This document shows positions 44,601 to 51,570 of a DNA stretch of 64,000 nt, in pieces. Both the position numbers and the translations under genes were made by a program. This DNA comes from Rudanella lutea DSM 19387. Lineage in GTDB: Bacteria > Bacteroidota > Bacteroidia > Cytophagales > Spirosomataceae. Within the stretch, counting starts at the first letter, position 1; every line of letters starts with the position of its first letter. Under the pieces are notes generated by a model. It was not told the DNA's origin, made no database searches, and worked only from the letters and a program-made list of their open reading frames with translations. The stretch is taken from NCBI RefSeq assembly GCF_000383955.1, contig NZ_KB913013.1, forward strand, positions 1,704,277 to 1,768,276. The letters are read 5' to 3'.

Positions 44601-47600
44601 GTACTTATACCGTGACGGTAGGTAACGGCGACGGTTGCACCTCGACGGCAACAACTACGGTAACGAGCACCACCAACGCCATCACGGCAACACTGGTGGC
44701 GAGCGGAACCCTCTCGTGCGCCAACCCAAGCGTAACCCTTACGGCTACCCCATCGGGTCTGGCTTCGTATGTGTTCAGTGCGGGTGCTACCCAAATTGGT
44801 GGCAGCACGGGTAATACCGCTACCGTAACCACGGCGGGTACGTACTCCGTTACGATCACCGACGCGGGTGGTTGCTCGGCAGTGGCACAGGTTACCGTAA
44901 TGGGTAGCTCAACCGCTCCGGTGGCCTCACTCACCGCCAGCGGTGTACTCAGCTGCTCAACTACGTTTGTTGCCCTGACCGCTTCACCAGCGGGTGCTGT
45001 CTCGTACGCATTCAGTTCAGGTGCCACCCAGATTGGCGGCAGTGCGGGCAATACGGCTACCGTAACGACACCGGGTATCTACTCAGTAGTCATCACGGGT
45101 GCTAATGGCTGCACCACCTCGGCTTCGGTTACGGTGATGGGCAGCAGTACCGCCCCAACGGTCAGCCTGGCCAACAACGGCACCATTACCTGCAACAACA
45201 CGAGCGTAACACTGACCGCTACGCCGGCTGGTCAGGGTACGTATATGTTCAGCGCGGGTGCTACGCAGATTGGCGGCAGCACGGGTAACACCGCTACGGT
45301 ATCGGCAGGTGGTACTTACACCGTTGTAGTAACGGCGGCTAACGGCTGCACGGCTTCGGCTACAACCACGGTCGAAAGCGCCACCAACGCGGTCAACGCA
45401 ACACTGGCAGCTTCTGGTACACTCACCTGTGCCCAAACGAGCGTGACCCTGACAGCTACGGGTGGCAACAGCTACACCCTGAGCAACGGTCAGTCCAACA
45501 CGACGGGTATCTTCACCGTATCGACGGCCGGTACATACACCGTAACCGTAAGCAATGCCGGCAACTGCACGGCAACCGCTACCGCGACGGTGATGAGCAG
45601 CACCGCTGGCCCGGCCGTAACGATTGCGGCTCTGCCGGGTAATACGGTAACGATGGGTCAAGGCCTGACGCTGACGGCCTCGGGTGCCACCAGCTACACC
45701 TGGAGCACCGGTGCCACCACGGCGAGCATCAACCCGCCCACCTCAGCAACGGGAACCTTTACCTACTCGGTAACGGGTACAGCGGGTAACGGCTGCTCAG
45801 GCACGGCGACGGTCTCAATCACGGTATCGAACACAGTAGCACCGGCCTGTGGTAGCCCAGCAGGTACCATTGGTCAGCCGCTGGCGCTGATGGAGCCGAT
45901 CTACAACTGTCAGACAGGTCAGATTCAGTTTATCACCGTAGGTGGTAACGGTAGCCCGATTACGTTCTCGGCAGTGGGTATCACTGGCCCAACCATGAGC
46001 TGCACAGCGATGGTTGACGGTCAGGTAGCGATCGACATCCGCAACCAGAGCACCAACGTGCAACCGTTTGTTCTGTTTGCAACGCAAAATGGCGTAACGG
46101 TGAGCTATACCTGGAACGCCCTGGCAGCCTGCTCGGGTGGTATGGGTAACAACTCGCCAACGGTCGTAAACCCAGTGGGCCCGCAGTCGGCTACGGTTGG
46201 TGTACCGTTCACGCTGAACATCGGGAATGTATTTAGCGATATGGAAACGCCGAACAGCCTGGTGCTGTCGGTAAGTGGCCTGCCTGCCGGTCTGACCTTC
46301 AGCGGTACGACCATCAGCGGCACGCCATCGTTCTCGGGTGTGAGCACGGTTACGCTACGCGCCACCGATCCGGGTAGCCTCTCAACCGGCGCTACCTTCA
46401 CGCTGACCGTAAGCCCGGCCAGCAGCACGACGGTAGCTCCGCCTGCCAACACGGCCCCCACGGTGGCCAACGCAGTAGGACCTCAGTCGGCAACGGTGGG
46501 TACCGCTTACTCGCTCAACGTGGGTGGTGTCTTCACCGACGCCCAGACGCCGGGTAGCCTCGTGCTCTCAGCCAGCGGTCTGCCGGCTGGTCTGTCACTG
46601 GCAGGAACCACCATCAGCGGTACCCCATCAGTATCGGGTGTGGTTACCGTTACGCTGACGGCCACCGACCCCGGTAGCCTCTCGGCCAGCACCAGCTTCC
46701 AGCTTACGGTGAGCCCAGCAGCCAGCACCACGACCAACCCACCTGTGGGCGGTCCGTTGGCCGCTACGGTGGTGAGCTACAACTGCCAGACGGGTGCGAT
46801 TGTCTTTGGTTCGACGGGTGGCAACGGTTCAGCGGTTGAGTATCTGGCCATCGGTATCACCGGCTGGACCACCAACACCAACCACATGATCGAAGCTGGT
46901 CTGCGGGCCGATCCCAAGCCGGTGACGGTGCGGGTACGCCAGAACGGTGTGGAAGGAACCGCCTTTGTCTTCGACTTTGGTGCCTTCTGCTCGGGCAACC
47001 CACAACCGCCCACCAACACGGCCCCCACGGTGGCCAACGCGGTAGGACCTCAATCGGCAACGGTAGGTACCGCTTACTCGCTCAACGTGGGTGGTGTCTT
47101 CACCGACGCCCAGACACCGGGTAGCTTAGTGCTCTCAGCCAGCGGTCTGCCGGCTGGTCTGTCACTGGCAGGAACCACCATCAGCGGTACCCCATCGGTA
47201 TCCGGTGTGGTTACCGTTACGCTGACGGCCACCGACCCCGGTAACCTTGCAGGTAGCACCAGCTTCCAGCTCACGGTAAGCCCGGCAACGAGCGGCACAA
47301 CCACCCCGCCTGCGCCTGCAAGCTGTGGTAGCCCAGCCAATACGTTGGGTGGTGCACTCCAGATCACGGGTGTAGCGGATGTGAATTGCCAAACGGGTAC
47401 GTTCCGGATTCTGACCAGCGGTGGCGACGGCAGCGCGATTAGCTACGCCAACATCGTCGGTCTGAAGAATGCCGATCCAACCAACTGTCTGCGTTCGCTG
47501 GATAACCAGGATCTGATCAATGCGGTGAACAACCCATCGTCTGACATCAATCCGTTCCAGCTGCGCGTAACTCAGGGTGGTAACACCAGTAACACGTTTA

Positions 47601-47911
47601 GCTTCAACTTCAAAGGCTTCTGCACAGGCGGAGCCCGGGTTGCACGCGAAACGGCTGCTGAGCTGGAGGTTACGGTAATGGGCAACCCAACTTCGGCCGA
47701 GTCAGTTGAGGTCGAGGTACGCGGAGCCGGCGACGAAGCCATCACCCTGCGCGTAGTTGCTCTGCAAGGTCAGTCGGTGAGCAACCAGTTAGTAACTCCT
47801 GCTTCGGGCGTAGCTCGTGGTCGGGTGAAACTGGGCGAATCGGCGGGCACGTACCTCTTGCAGGTAAGCACACCGACCCGGACTAAAACCGTGAAGGTGG
47901 TTCGGCAGTAA
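38603..47911 (+). CDS. Giant T9SS-secreted beta-helix/Ig-repeat adhesin-like protein (3102 aa)
   Basis: The start at 38603 (MSHLLRPPTGRLLTCLLVLLS) gives a signal ending SGQAQ; the 31 codons upstream in frame are not signal-like. Order: beta-sandwich (about 39-235); Ig/PKD-like repeats (235-463); two right-handed parallel beta-helices (about 464-930 and 937-1330) opening with FYATIQAAVSAASANDLIYVPAGTY and FFPTIQSAVNAANAGD, rich in NNTxTGN-like turns; a long array of SprB-like Ig repeats of about 80-95 residues (1333-2413; SGVLSCSNTTVTLTATGGNSYTLS type); then two-cysteine modules alternating with He_PIG repeats (2416-3008); and a T9SS type A sorting domain ending TKTVKVVRQ. The protein is probably displayed on the surface for adhesion, gliding or polysaccharide binding. 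The beta-helices could be lyase-like, but no catalytic triad is claimed. Confidence 0.88.
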   Translation: MSHLLRPPTGRLLTCLLVLLSLCLARSGQAQTPVPLASQPGLSYTATFADIANWTNDFAAGIEANRFKGVPIGGSASIPDPTRTTHTSTSFTSGSSGGVQRGSGTLVLLATGTTDNTNSVAVDFYVSFTGLKAGTLSFDASTIDNSTGNRKGTLKVYGSTDNGASFTDLNANYVATNNVAGSANVSVQLPAAYNNATLAIFRLYYHNGGTPAGTTGSRPKIAVDNLTVTGFENTVTLASSNSINCELTSATITAAASATDASTTYAFSAGATPVAPNSNQAVVNTAGPHSVVVNTTGYISSSATITITVDQNPPVLSISPSATAICSGATVGLTASGAVSYTWSTGANTATINVNPTSTTTYTVTGANAGGCTSTSTVTVTVNSFGTAPTLTPSGTLGCGAPTITLTATPAGAANYAFTGPAAVTASGATATVNTPGTYTVTVTDANGCSATATATVTGTGGSCPVQNVTKNLFYATIQAAVSAASANDLIYVPAGTYDELVVIDKPLSLSGQGVSTNVTFTGTVPGSAVASLFTVASADVTIQNFGFTVNQSKTHSAIHTTGNDRSNLRVLNNTITPVGPVAGSYGLRNAIAINPIVSTPNYTLDNDGFGGVVVQGNRVNATATNAFRAAVQIDLASGIIGGTGAGQGNSFTAINHDVVARFTEQGDITIQGNTAGGGGIQISDPNPGAGTITVSNNTFDGTFAQPTTGVLPSGALLRIQNNGISGTKTLLVQNNTFSNHRWAISAENNAGFTITGNTFTPNAAATDYRHISVNTKLIASNSATLTDAQMQTLGGTIAGNTFNGSSTPNSGTAIAFLNHRTAGAKFGAFTIGSSGSENQFNAAIGTFVMLDNSTGASSGYGSPFGDYAGVPSAITTMGPWATDLDIRNNRFDIGGGLTLPSAFNGTQRATLETRLFHKPDDVTVGRLLYFDPVRNLTQNTFFPTIQSAVNAANAGDVIQAAEYTFNERVTIDKSLTLQGASKTATILDGTGLSGTGSGISINSGVTNVTIRNLTVQKYVGNGPNSSAGIYAALGNNNLVISDVQSLSNSGGSGFYANGPVQSVTVTSSTFSGHDNSKGAARGIVIWNGFKQNIYIVNNTVTNNNCCGIELQDGTASGVTITGNTVTGNGDSGIGLTGLKGGAGANLIAGNTISNNGRFGIEVKNPNGTGATSGDGSIVVENNTVSFAASPSMNNRDHAGISVYRRAMLPNNTEGYPDVPTGVVVRNNTVTGFTHQNQVSAPTESEGFGIVIEGRNHTVTGNTLNNNNIGIQQQGGLHPTANYVANNAGDGLQDAGASPSYFGRGNSPTVCNNTVDANNFSGNTTDVRYSGPAAFTVTALASSATACIGQPVELSAQTVNGTAPYSFTWVAPAGATINATNLSAVTGTLSASGTQTFTVNAQDTYGCTTSATVVVTGKPLPVATLVGPAEICAGNSLTLTAGGGVSYVFSPNVVSSTGNTAIINAAGTYSVTATNSDGCTASKSLTVTEAAAATATLSSATLTCAQTSVTLTATGGTSYTLSDGQTNTTGLFTVTAAGNYTVTVSNAAGCTATATSSVTLNNTQPTLTISPSATTICAGTSTNLTASGAASFTWSTGATTAGISVSPTTTTVYSVTGTNAIGCTGTASVTVTVNQIPNVTVAVNPSQTVCAGTSITLTANAPAGSTYRWAPGLINNTSASFAPLLPINTTTTYSVTVTNAGCRTTISTEVTVNPRPTVSVSPSAASICSGQSVTLTANATGTGPFSYTWTNAPAGQQNNPFIVVDASGAYTVRVTDANGCTPLLPGASAIVTIGLPAAPVVSSTNNFTACEGTPVSLSASCVTNTTARWRASDGTITNASTLSSPSTAGTYNYTVVCVASGIGNCESTSILATATVSAAPVVSLAGPALVCSGSSATLTASAAAPGTTYVFSSNVVSSAGNTAVINAAGTYSVTATASGCSSTTSLTVGAGTTPTASLTNSGVLSCSNTTVTLTATGGNSYTLSNGQSNTTGIFTVSTAGTYTVTVGNGDGCTSTATTTVTSTTNAITATLVASGTLSCANPSVTLTATPSGLASYVFSAGATQIGGSTGNTATVTTAGTYSVTITDAGGCSAVAQVTVMGSSTAPVASLTASGVLSCSTTFVALTASPAGAVSYAFSSGATQIGGSAGNTATVTTPGIYSVVITGANGCTTSASVTVMGSSTAPTVSLANNGTITCNNTSVTLTATPAGQGTYMFSAGATQIGGSTGNTATVSAGGTYTVVVTAANGCTASATTTVESATNAVNATLAASGTLTCAQTSVTLTATGGNSYTLSNGQSNTTGIFTVSTAGTYTVTVSNAGNCTATATATVMSSTAGPAVTIAALPGNTVTMGQGLTLTASGATSYTWSTGATTASINPPTSATGTFTYSVTGTAGNGCSGTATVSITVSNTVAPACGSPAGTIGQPLALMEPIYNCQTGQIQFITVGGNGSPITFSAVGITGPTMSCTAMVDGQVAIDIRNQSTNVQPFVLFATQNGVTVSYTWNALAACSGGMGNNSPTVVNPVGPQSATVGVPFTLNIGNVFSDMETPNSLVLSVSGLPAGLTFSGTTISGTPSFSGVSTVTLRATDPGSLSTGATFTLTVSPASSTTVAPPANTAPTVANAVGPQSATVGTAYSLNVGGVFTDAQTPGSLVLSASGLPAGLSLAGTTISGTPSVSGVVTVTLTATDPGSLSASTSFQLTVSPAASTTTNPPVGGPLAATVVSYNCQTGAIVFGSTGGNGSAVEYLAIGITGWTTNTNHMIEAGLRADPKPVTVRVRQNGVEGTAFVFDFGAFCSGNPQPPTNTAPTVANAVGPQSATVGTAYSLNVGGVFTDAQTPGSLVLSASGLPAGLSLAGTTISGTPSVSGVVTVTLTATDPGNLAGSTSFQLTVSPATSGTTTPPAPASCGSPANTLGGALQITGVADVNCQTGTFRILTSGGDGSAISYANIVGLKNADPTNCLRSLDNQDLINAVNNPSSDINPFQLRVTQGGNTSNTFSFNFKGFCTGGARVARETAAELEVTVMGNPTSAESVEVEVRGAGDEAITLRVVALQGQSVSNQLVTPASGVARGRVKLGESAGTYLLQVSTPTRTKTVKVVRQ
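46447..46700 (+). repeat. Long direct DNA repeat inside the giant gene (copy 1)
   Basis: The He_PIG-encoding segment here recurs at about 47017-47270 with only scattered, mostly third-position differences, so it is a recent duplication or gene conversion. The segment between the two copies encodes a two-cysteine module. Confidence 0.8.
47017..47270 (+). repeat. Long direct DNA repeat inside the giant gene (copy 2)
   Basis: Near-identical to 46447-46700. Recombination between the copies would delete one module and one He_PIG unit (about 570 bases) and keep the frame. Confidence 0.8.
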
Positions 47912-47928
47912 CAGGTTCTGCTTAGAAC

Positions 47929-47968
47929 AAGAGCCCCCGACCTGACCGTCGGGGGCTCTTTGTTTATA
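47929..47968 (+). terminator. Hairpin terminator after the giant adhesin-like gene
   Basis: A 13-bp perfect stem pairs 47929-47941 with 47948-47960 around a 6-base loop, followed by TGTTTATA. Confidence 0.82.
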
Positions 47969-48004
47969 TAGACGCTGAACACGCACTATGTCAGCACAAA
48001 CTGT

Positions 48005-48080
48005 CTAATGAATAGTGTACAGTGTATAATGAGCTATTGTGCTGACTGTACATTATACCCTATTCATGGTACATTCATGT
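48005..48080. repeat. ATTGTACATT repeat, family C copy 2
   Basis: The left part (GTGTACAGTGTATAATGAGC) and right part (GACTGTACATTATACCC) are imperfect inverted copies. It shares word order with 61692-61790. It lies between the giant gene's terminator and the amylase promoter. Confidence 0.6.
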
Positions 48081-48126
48081 AGTGGTCATATTTGTCACCC
48101 CACTGAGAACAAACTCGCCGATGAAT

Positions 48127-48134
48127 TATATTTG
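48127..48134 (+). promoter_or_regulatory. Putative -7 element (TATATTTG)
   Basis: Exact TAnnTTTG match 49 bases before the amylase ATG. A similar ATATTTGTCA string lies 38 bases upstream (48088). Confidence 0.5.
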
Positions 48135-48183
48135 TCAGTTCATCTATCCTATTTTGAAACTACTGTTCATCTAACAACTGTCC

Positions 48184-51153
48184 ATGCGAAACCATTTACT
48201 CAGCCTTTGTTGCCTGCTCGCATTCGCCCTTCAGGCCGTCGCGCAGTCGACACCGCAGATTATGTTTCAGGGTTGGTACTGGGACTATCCCAAAACGGGT
48301 CAGAGTACCACCGGCCCATCGGGCGTTTCGTTTAACTGGTCGGATACACTCCGGCTCAAAGCCCCCGCCCTGAGTCAGGCCGGCTTCACCCACGTATGGT
48401 ACCCGCCCTTTGCCGGCAACGGCAACCGGAGTGGTGGCTACGACCCGCGCGACCTGTTTGTGGGCCCCTCGCAAACCTCCCTCGGCACCCTTCCCGAAAT
48501 CAAAAGCATGGTCAACTCGCTAACCGCCGTGGGCATCACACCCGTAGCCGACATGGTGTACAACCACCGCGACGCGGGCGATCTGGAAACCAACCCCGCC
48601 GTAAAAGATTACATCACCACCTTTGCGAGCGGCAACAACCCCAGTTGCGGGTTCAAGCGCCCTTTTCCGTCGGATCGGTACCGAATGGTCATTCCGATTG
48701 GCGGCTCGGCAGCCGAGGGTGCCGGCACGTACTACATCAAAATGCGGTCGCGGGGAAATATTTTCAACGGCGCCAAGTACGCGTTTCATGCCACGACCAA
48801 CAAAATCGGCGGGTCGCGGTGGAGTCCGGTTGTGACGCCCGACGTTGACCTGACCACCTCGGCCGACGTATTTCAGTACTCAGCCCAGCTGGGCCGGAAC
48901 TACCTCAACCGGATCGACGGAAACGGCGACCTCGATGAATTTGCCGTGACCGTGACCACCAACGATTTCAATGCGGCCGGTGACCTGCTTATTATTCAGG
49001 CTATCAACTACGACAGCGAATACTCCGACCACCTGCCTATTGATATTTTCTACGTCCCGGCCAATGGTGGGGGGGCTTACAACGTAGCCGATTTCACCAA
49101 TCCGTTTGGTGCAGGGTACAAACTCCAGTTTCAGACCTACACCAACTTTGGCAACATGCCCAGCGGGCGGGGAGCTCTCGACTGGAACGGTTTCCGGCCG
49201 CACTTCACCAGCAGCAGCCCGGCGGGATGGTCGCAAACCACCTGCCTGGGGCCGCAGTGGTCTATGCAGAGTCTGGATTATTTCTACGATTACGACCACA
49301 ACATCCCGGCGACCAAAGACCTGCTGGTCGACTGGACGAAGTGGGCCTTCGACGATTTAGGATCAAAGGGCCTTCGTGTCGATGCTGTCAAACATTTTGA
49401 GCCCTCGTTTATGCGCACCATGCTTGAAGAAATGCGCGCCAGTGGCCGAACGCCCAACCTGGTGGTGGGTGAGTGGTACGGCAACAACCGCGCTGAGCTG
49501 AAAGGCTGGGTTGATGCGGTGTACAGCGGCATGAATACCGATACTCGCAACAACGTACAGGTGCGGGTGTTCGACTTTGCCCTGCGCGACGCCCTCAAGC
49601 AGGCCCTCGACAACGGAGCCGACCCGCGTAATGCGTACTTCAACAGCCTCCGCTTTGCCACCGATGGCAACAGCTTTGGATCGGGCAACAACATTGTGAC
49701 GTTTCTGAACAACCACGATTTCCGCAGCGACAACCCCACGTTTGGCGATGCCCTCGTGCACAACAACCCCGACCTGGGCTACGCCTGGATTCTGACCAAT
49801 AACCAGTTGGGCGTACCGGCCGTTTTCTACCCCGACTATTACGGTTACCCAGCCCGCAATACCACCTATGGTAACGATGTGATCGGGTTTAATTACCACC
49901 CCGTGGGGCTACCGGCTCTCAAACCCGCTATCGACAAGCTGATTCAGGTCCACAAAAAATACATAACCGGTTCCACGAGCATGGACCTGCTCAACCATTT
50001 TGGCGGTAGCAACACAGCCCCGGCTCCGAACAACTATATTCAGAGCAGTCCGAACAAGGTTTTGATTTACCAGTTGAATGCCTCAGGTTCTGTGGGCGGC
50101 AAAGAGGTGCTCGTGGCTATTAACTTCGACAACCAGCCTTTGCGGGTCGATCATCAGATTGCCGTCCGCAACGGAATCCAGACCGGCACCCGTTTCGGCG
50201 ATGTGCTGGGGCGCTCGGCTTTCCCGTTTGCCGTAGTCGACGGACAAAACCGGGTCTACATGGAGCTACCCGCCAAGAGCTATTCTGTTTGGGTGCAGGA
50301 TGCCGCACCACTGTCGGTAACCTTGGCCAGCACCACCGTTTGTGCGGGCGAATCCAATACGCTCACCGCTGCAGTTTCCGGCGGAACGGCTCCTTATCAA
50401 TATCAATTTTCGGCGGGTACGGTAGCCGTTCCGGGCAGCAGCAGTATAGCTACGGCCAGTACGGCCGGGGTGTACTCCGTAACCGTTACCGACGCCCTCG
50501 GCCTATCGGCAACGGCAACCGTGAGCGCCACGGTTTTGCAGCCAGCTTTTGCTGCGGCACCTACCCTGTCGCAAACACTGGTGTCGGGTGGGCAATCGCT
50601 CACGCTATCGTACATGGCCAATAACGCACCGGGCAGTTGCGCGTTTGCCGCCAATGGACCATTCTGGGCGGAGATCGCTTCTAATTCGAGCTTTCCAACC
50701 TCCACAACGCTCACCCCCGTTACGGCCGATGCCACCCAAATGGTGGTAGCTCTGCCCGCTTCGCTCAATGCCGGAGAGCTCTACTACCTGCGCGTTGGCT
50801 ACGGCCAGGCGGTTTACAGCCCGGCGGCCTCGTTGGTGGTCAGTACAACGCTCACGATTGTTGCCAACCAGACGGTGGTTTGCCCCGGTGGGCAGGTACA
50901 GCTCGACGCAAGCGGCTGCCCGGCCCCCAATGTGGTAGTCTGGAGTACCGGACAAAGCGGGCCAAGCATCATTGTCAATCCCGCGACCACCACCACTATC
51001 TCGGCCTCATGCGTAAGTGCCACCAACGCCCGAATGGCCTCGCCTAATACAGCTAACGGATCTTTGCCAACCGGTAACCAAGGGGCAGCTGAGCAGGCGT
51101 TTCCCAAAAAGCCCACGGCATCACCAAACAATAGGCAGAGCCAACCTAAATAA
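48184..51153 (+). CDS. Secreted alpha-amylase (GH13) with C-terminal Ig-like repeats, no T9SS tail
   Basis: A 989-residue protein with signal MRNHLLSLCCLLAFALQAVAQ. The GH13 barrel occupies about 24-590: conserved region I DMVYNH (D123, H128), region II GLRVDAVKHF with nucleophile D400, region III VVGEWY with acid/base E430, and region IV FLNNHDF with D512. YWDYP and GGYDPRDLF at the front fit the bacterial/plant-like liquefying amylase group. A C-terminal beta domain (about 640-700) is followed by an SprB-like Ig repeat (about 705-785) and two further beta domains. The last 35 residues are polar, ending NNRQSQPK, with none of the sorting-domain pattern of its neighbours. It hydrolyses alpha-1,4-glucans outside the cell or in the periplasm. 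A strong terminator follows at once. Confidence 0.9.
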   Translation: MRNHLLSLCCLLAFALQAVAQSTPQIMFQGWYWDYPKTGQSTTGPSGVSFNWSDTLRLKAPALSQAGFTHVWYPPFAGNGNRSGGYDPRDLFVGPSQTSLGTLPEIKSMVNSLTAVGITPVADMVYNHRDAGDLETNPAVKDYITTFASGNNPSCGFKRPFPSDRYRMVIPIGGSAAEGAGTYYIKMRSRGNIFNGAKYAFHATTNKIGGSRWSPVVTPDVDLTTSADVFQYSAQLGRNYLNRIDGNGDLDEFAVTVTTNDFNAAGDLLIIQAINYDSEYSDHLPIDIFYVPANGGGAYNVADFTNPFGAGYKLQFQTYTNFGNMPSGRGALDWNGFRPHFTSSSPAGWSQTTCLGPQWSMQSLDYFYDYDHNIPATKDLLVDWTKWAFDDLGSKGLRVDAVKHFEPSFMRTMLEEMRASGRTPNLVVGEWYGNNRAELKGWVDAVYSGMNTDTRNNVQVRVFDFALRDALKQALDNGADPRNAYFNSLRFATDGNSFGSGNNIVTFLNNHDFRSDNPTFGDALVHNNPDLGYAWILTNNQLGVPAVFYPDYYGYPARNTTYGNDVIGFNYHPVGLPALKPAIDKLIQVHKKYITGSTSMDLLNHFGGSNTAPAPNNYIQSSPNKVLIYQLNASGSVGGKEVLVAINFDNQPLRVDHQIAVRNGIQTGTRFGDVLGRSAFPFAVVDGQNRVYMELPAKSYSVWVQDAAPLSVTLASTTVCAGESNTLTAAVSGGTAPYQYQFSAGTVAVPGSSSIATASTAGVYSVTVTDALGLSATATVSATVLQPAFAAAPTLSQTLVSGGQSLTLSYMANNAPGSCAFAANGPFWAEIASNSSFPTSTTLTPVTADATQMVVALPASLNAGELYYLRVGYGQAVYSPAASLVVSTTLTIVANQTVVCPGGQVQLDASGCPAPNVVVWSTGQSGPSIIVNPATTTTISASCVSATNARMASPNTANGSLPTGNQGAAEQAFPKKPTASPNNRQSQPK

Positions 51154-51165
51154 ATAATCTCGACA

Positions 51166-51214
51166 CGCAAAAAGGGCGGCCGTAGACAGAACATCTACGG
51201 CCGCCCTTTTTGCG
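51166..51214. terminator. Perfect 21-bp hairpin terminator after the amylase gene
   Basis: The arms 51166-51186 and 51194-51214 pair without mismatch around a 7-base loop. The 3' arm carries CCCTTTTTGCG. Confidence 0.85.
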
Positions 51215-51570
51215 TATGTACCTACCGGTAGCCAGGCCATTGATCGCTTCCCGACAGCCAATTGATCAGGCAAACTACTTTTCAAATAAAGAATACTATA
51301 TCTATTTATTAAGATACATAGGAACAAGTTGCTCCATTTTTGCTTAGTCGGAATACTTATACTTTTAAAAGCAATACCAGTTCTTCAAAAACTATACCAA
51401 TTAATAAAAAATTTTCCCGCCTAAGCCTAAATGTTTACTATGAATATAGAATTAAATGTCTATTTGAGCCTACGGGACACTTTCTATACAAATATATTTA
51501 TTATCATATAACAATGGTACGAAATTGGAATCAAATTTGCCTATACTACTATATAAAAACCCCCGTATGT
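51215..51570. other. Long AT-rich leader before the 1507-residue gene
   Basis: About 355 bases with a sharp drop in GC against both flanks, many TATA/TTAA runs and no G-rich stem. The frame is open through part of it (to 51340) but the implied residues are not protein-like. No exact TAnnTTTG element was found; CAAATTTG at 51533-51540 is one base off. Possibly a long 5' leader or horizontally acquired DNA. Confidence 0.5.

Noticed and set aside
51340-51570. N-terminal extension of the 1507-residue protein
   Set aside because: The implied residues are AT-driven (many N, Y, K, I) and place the clear signal peptide 77 residues inside the protein.
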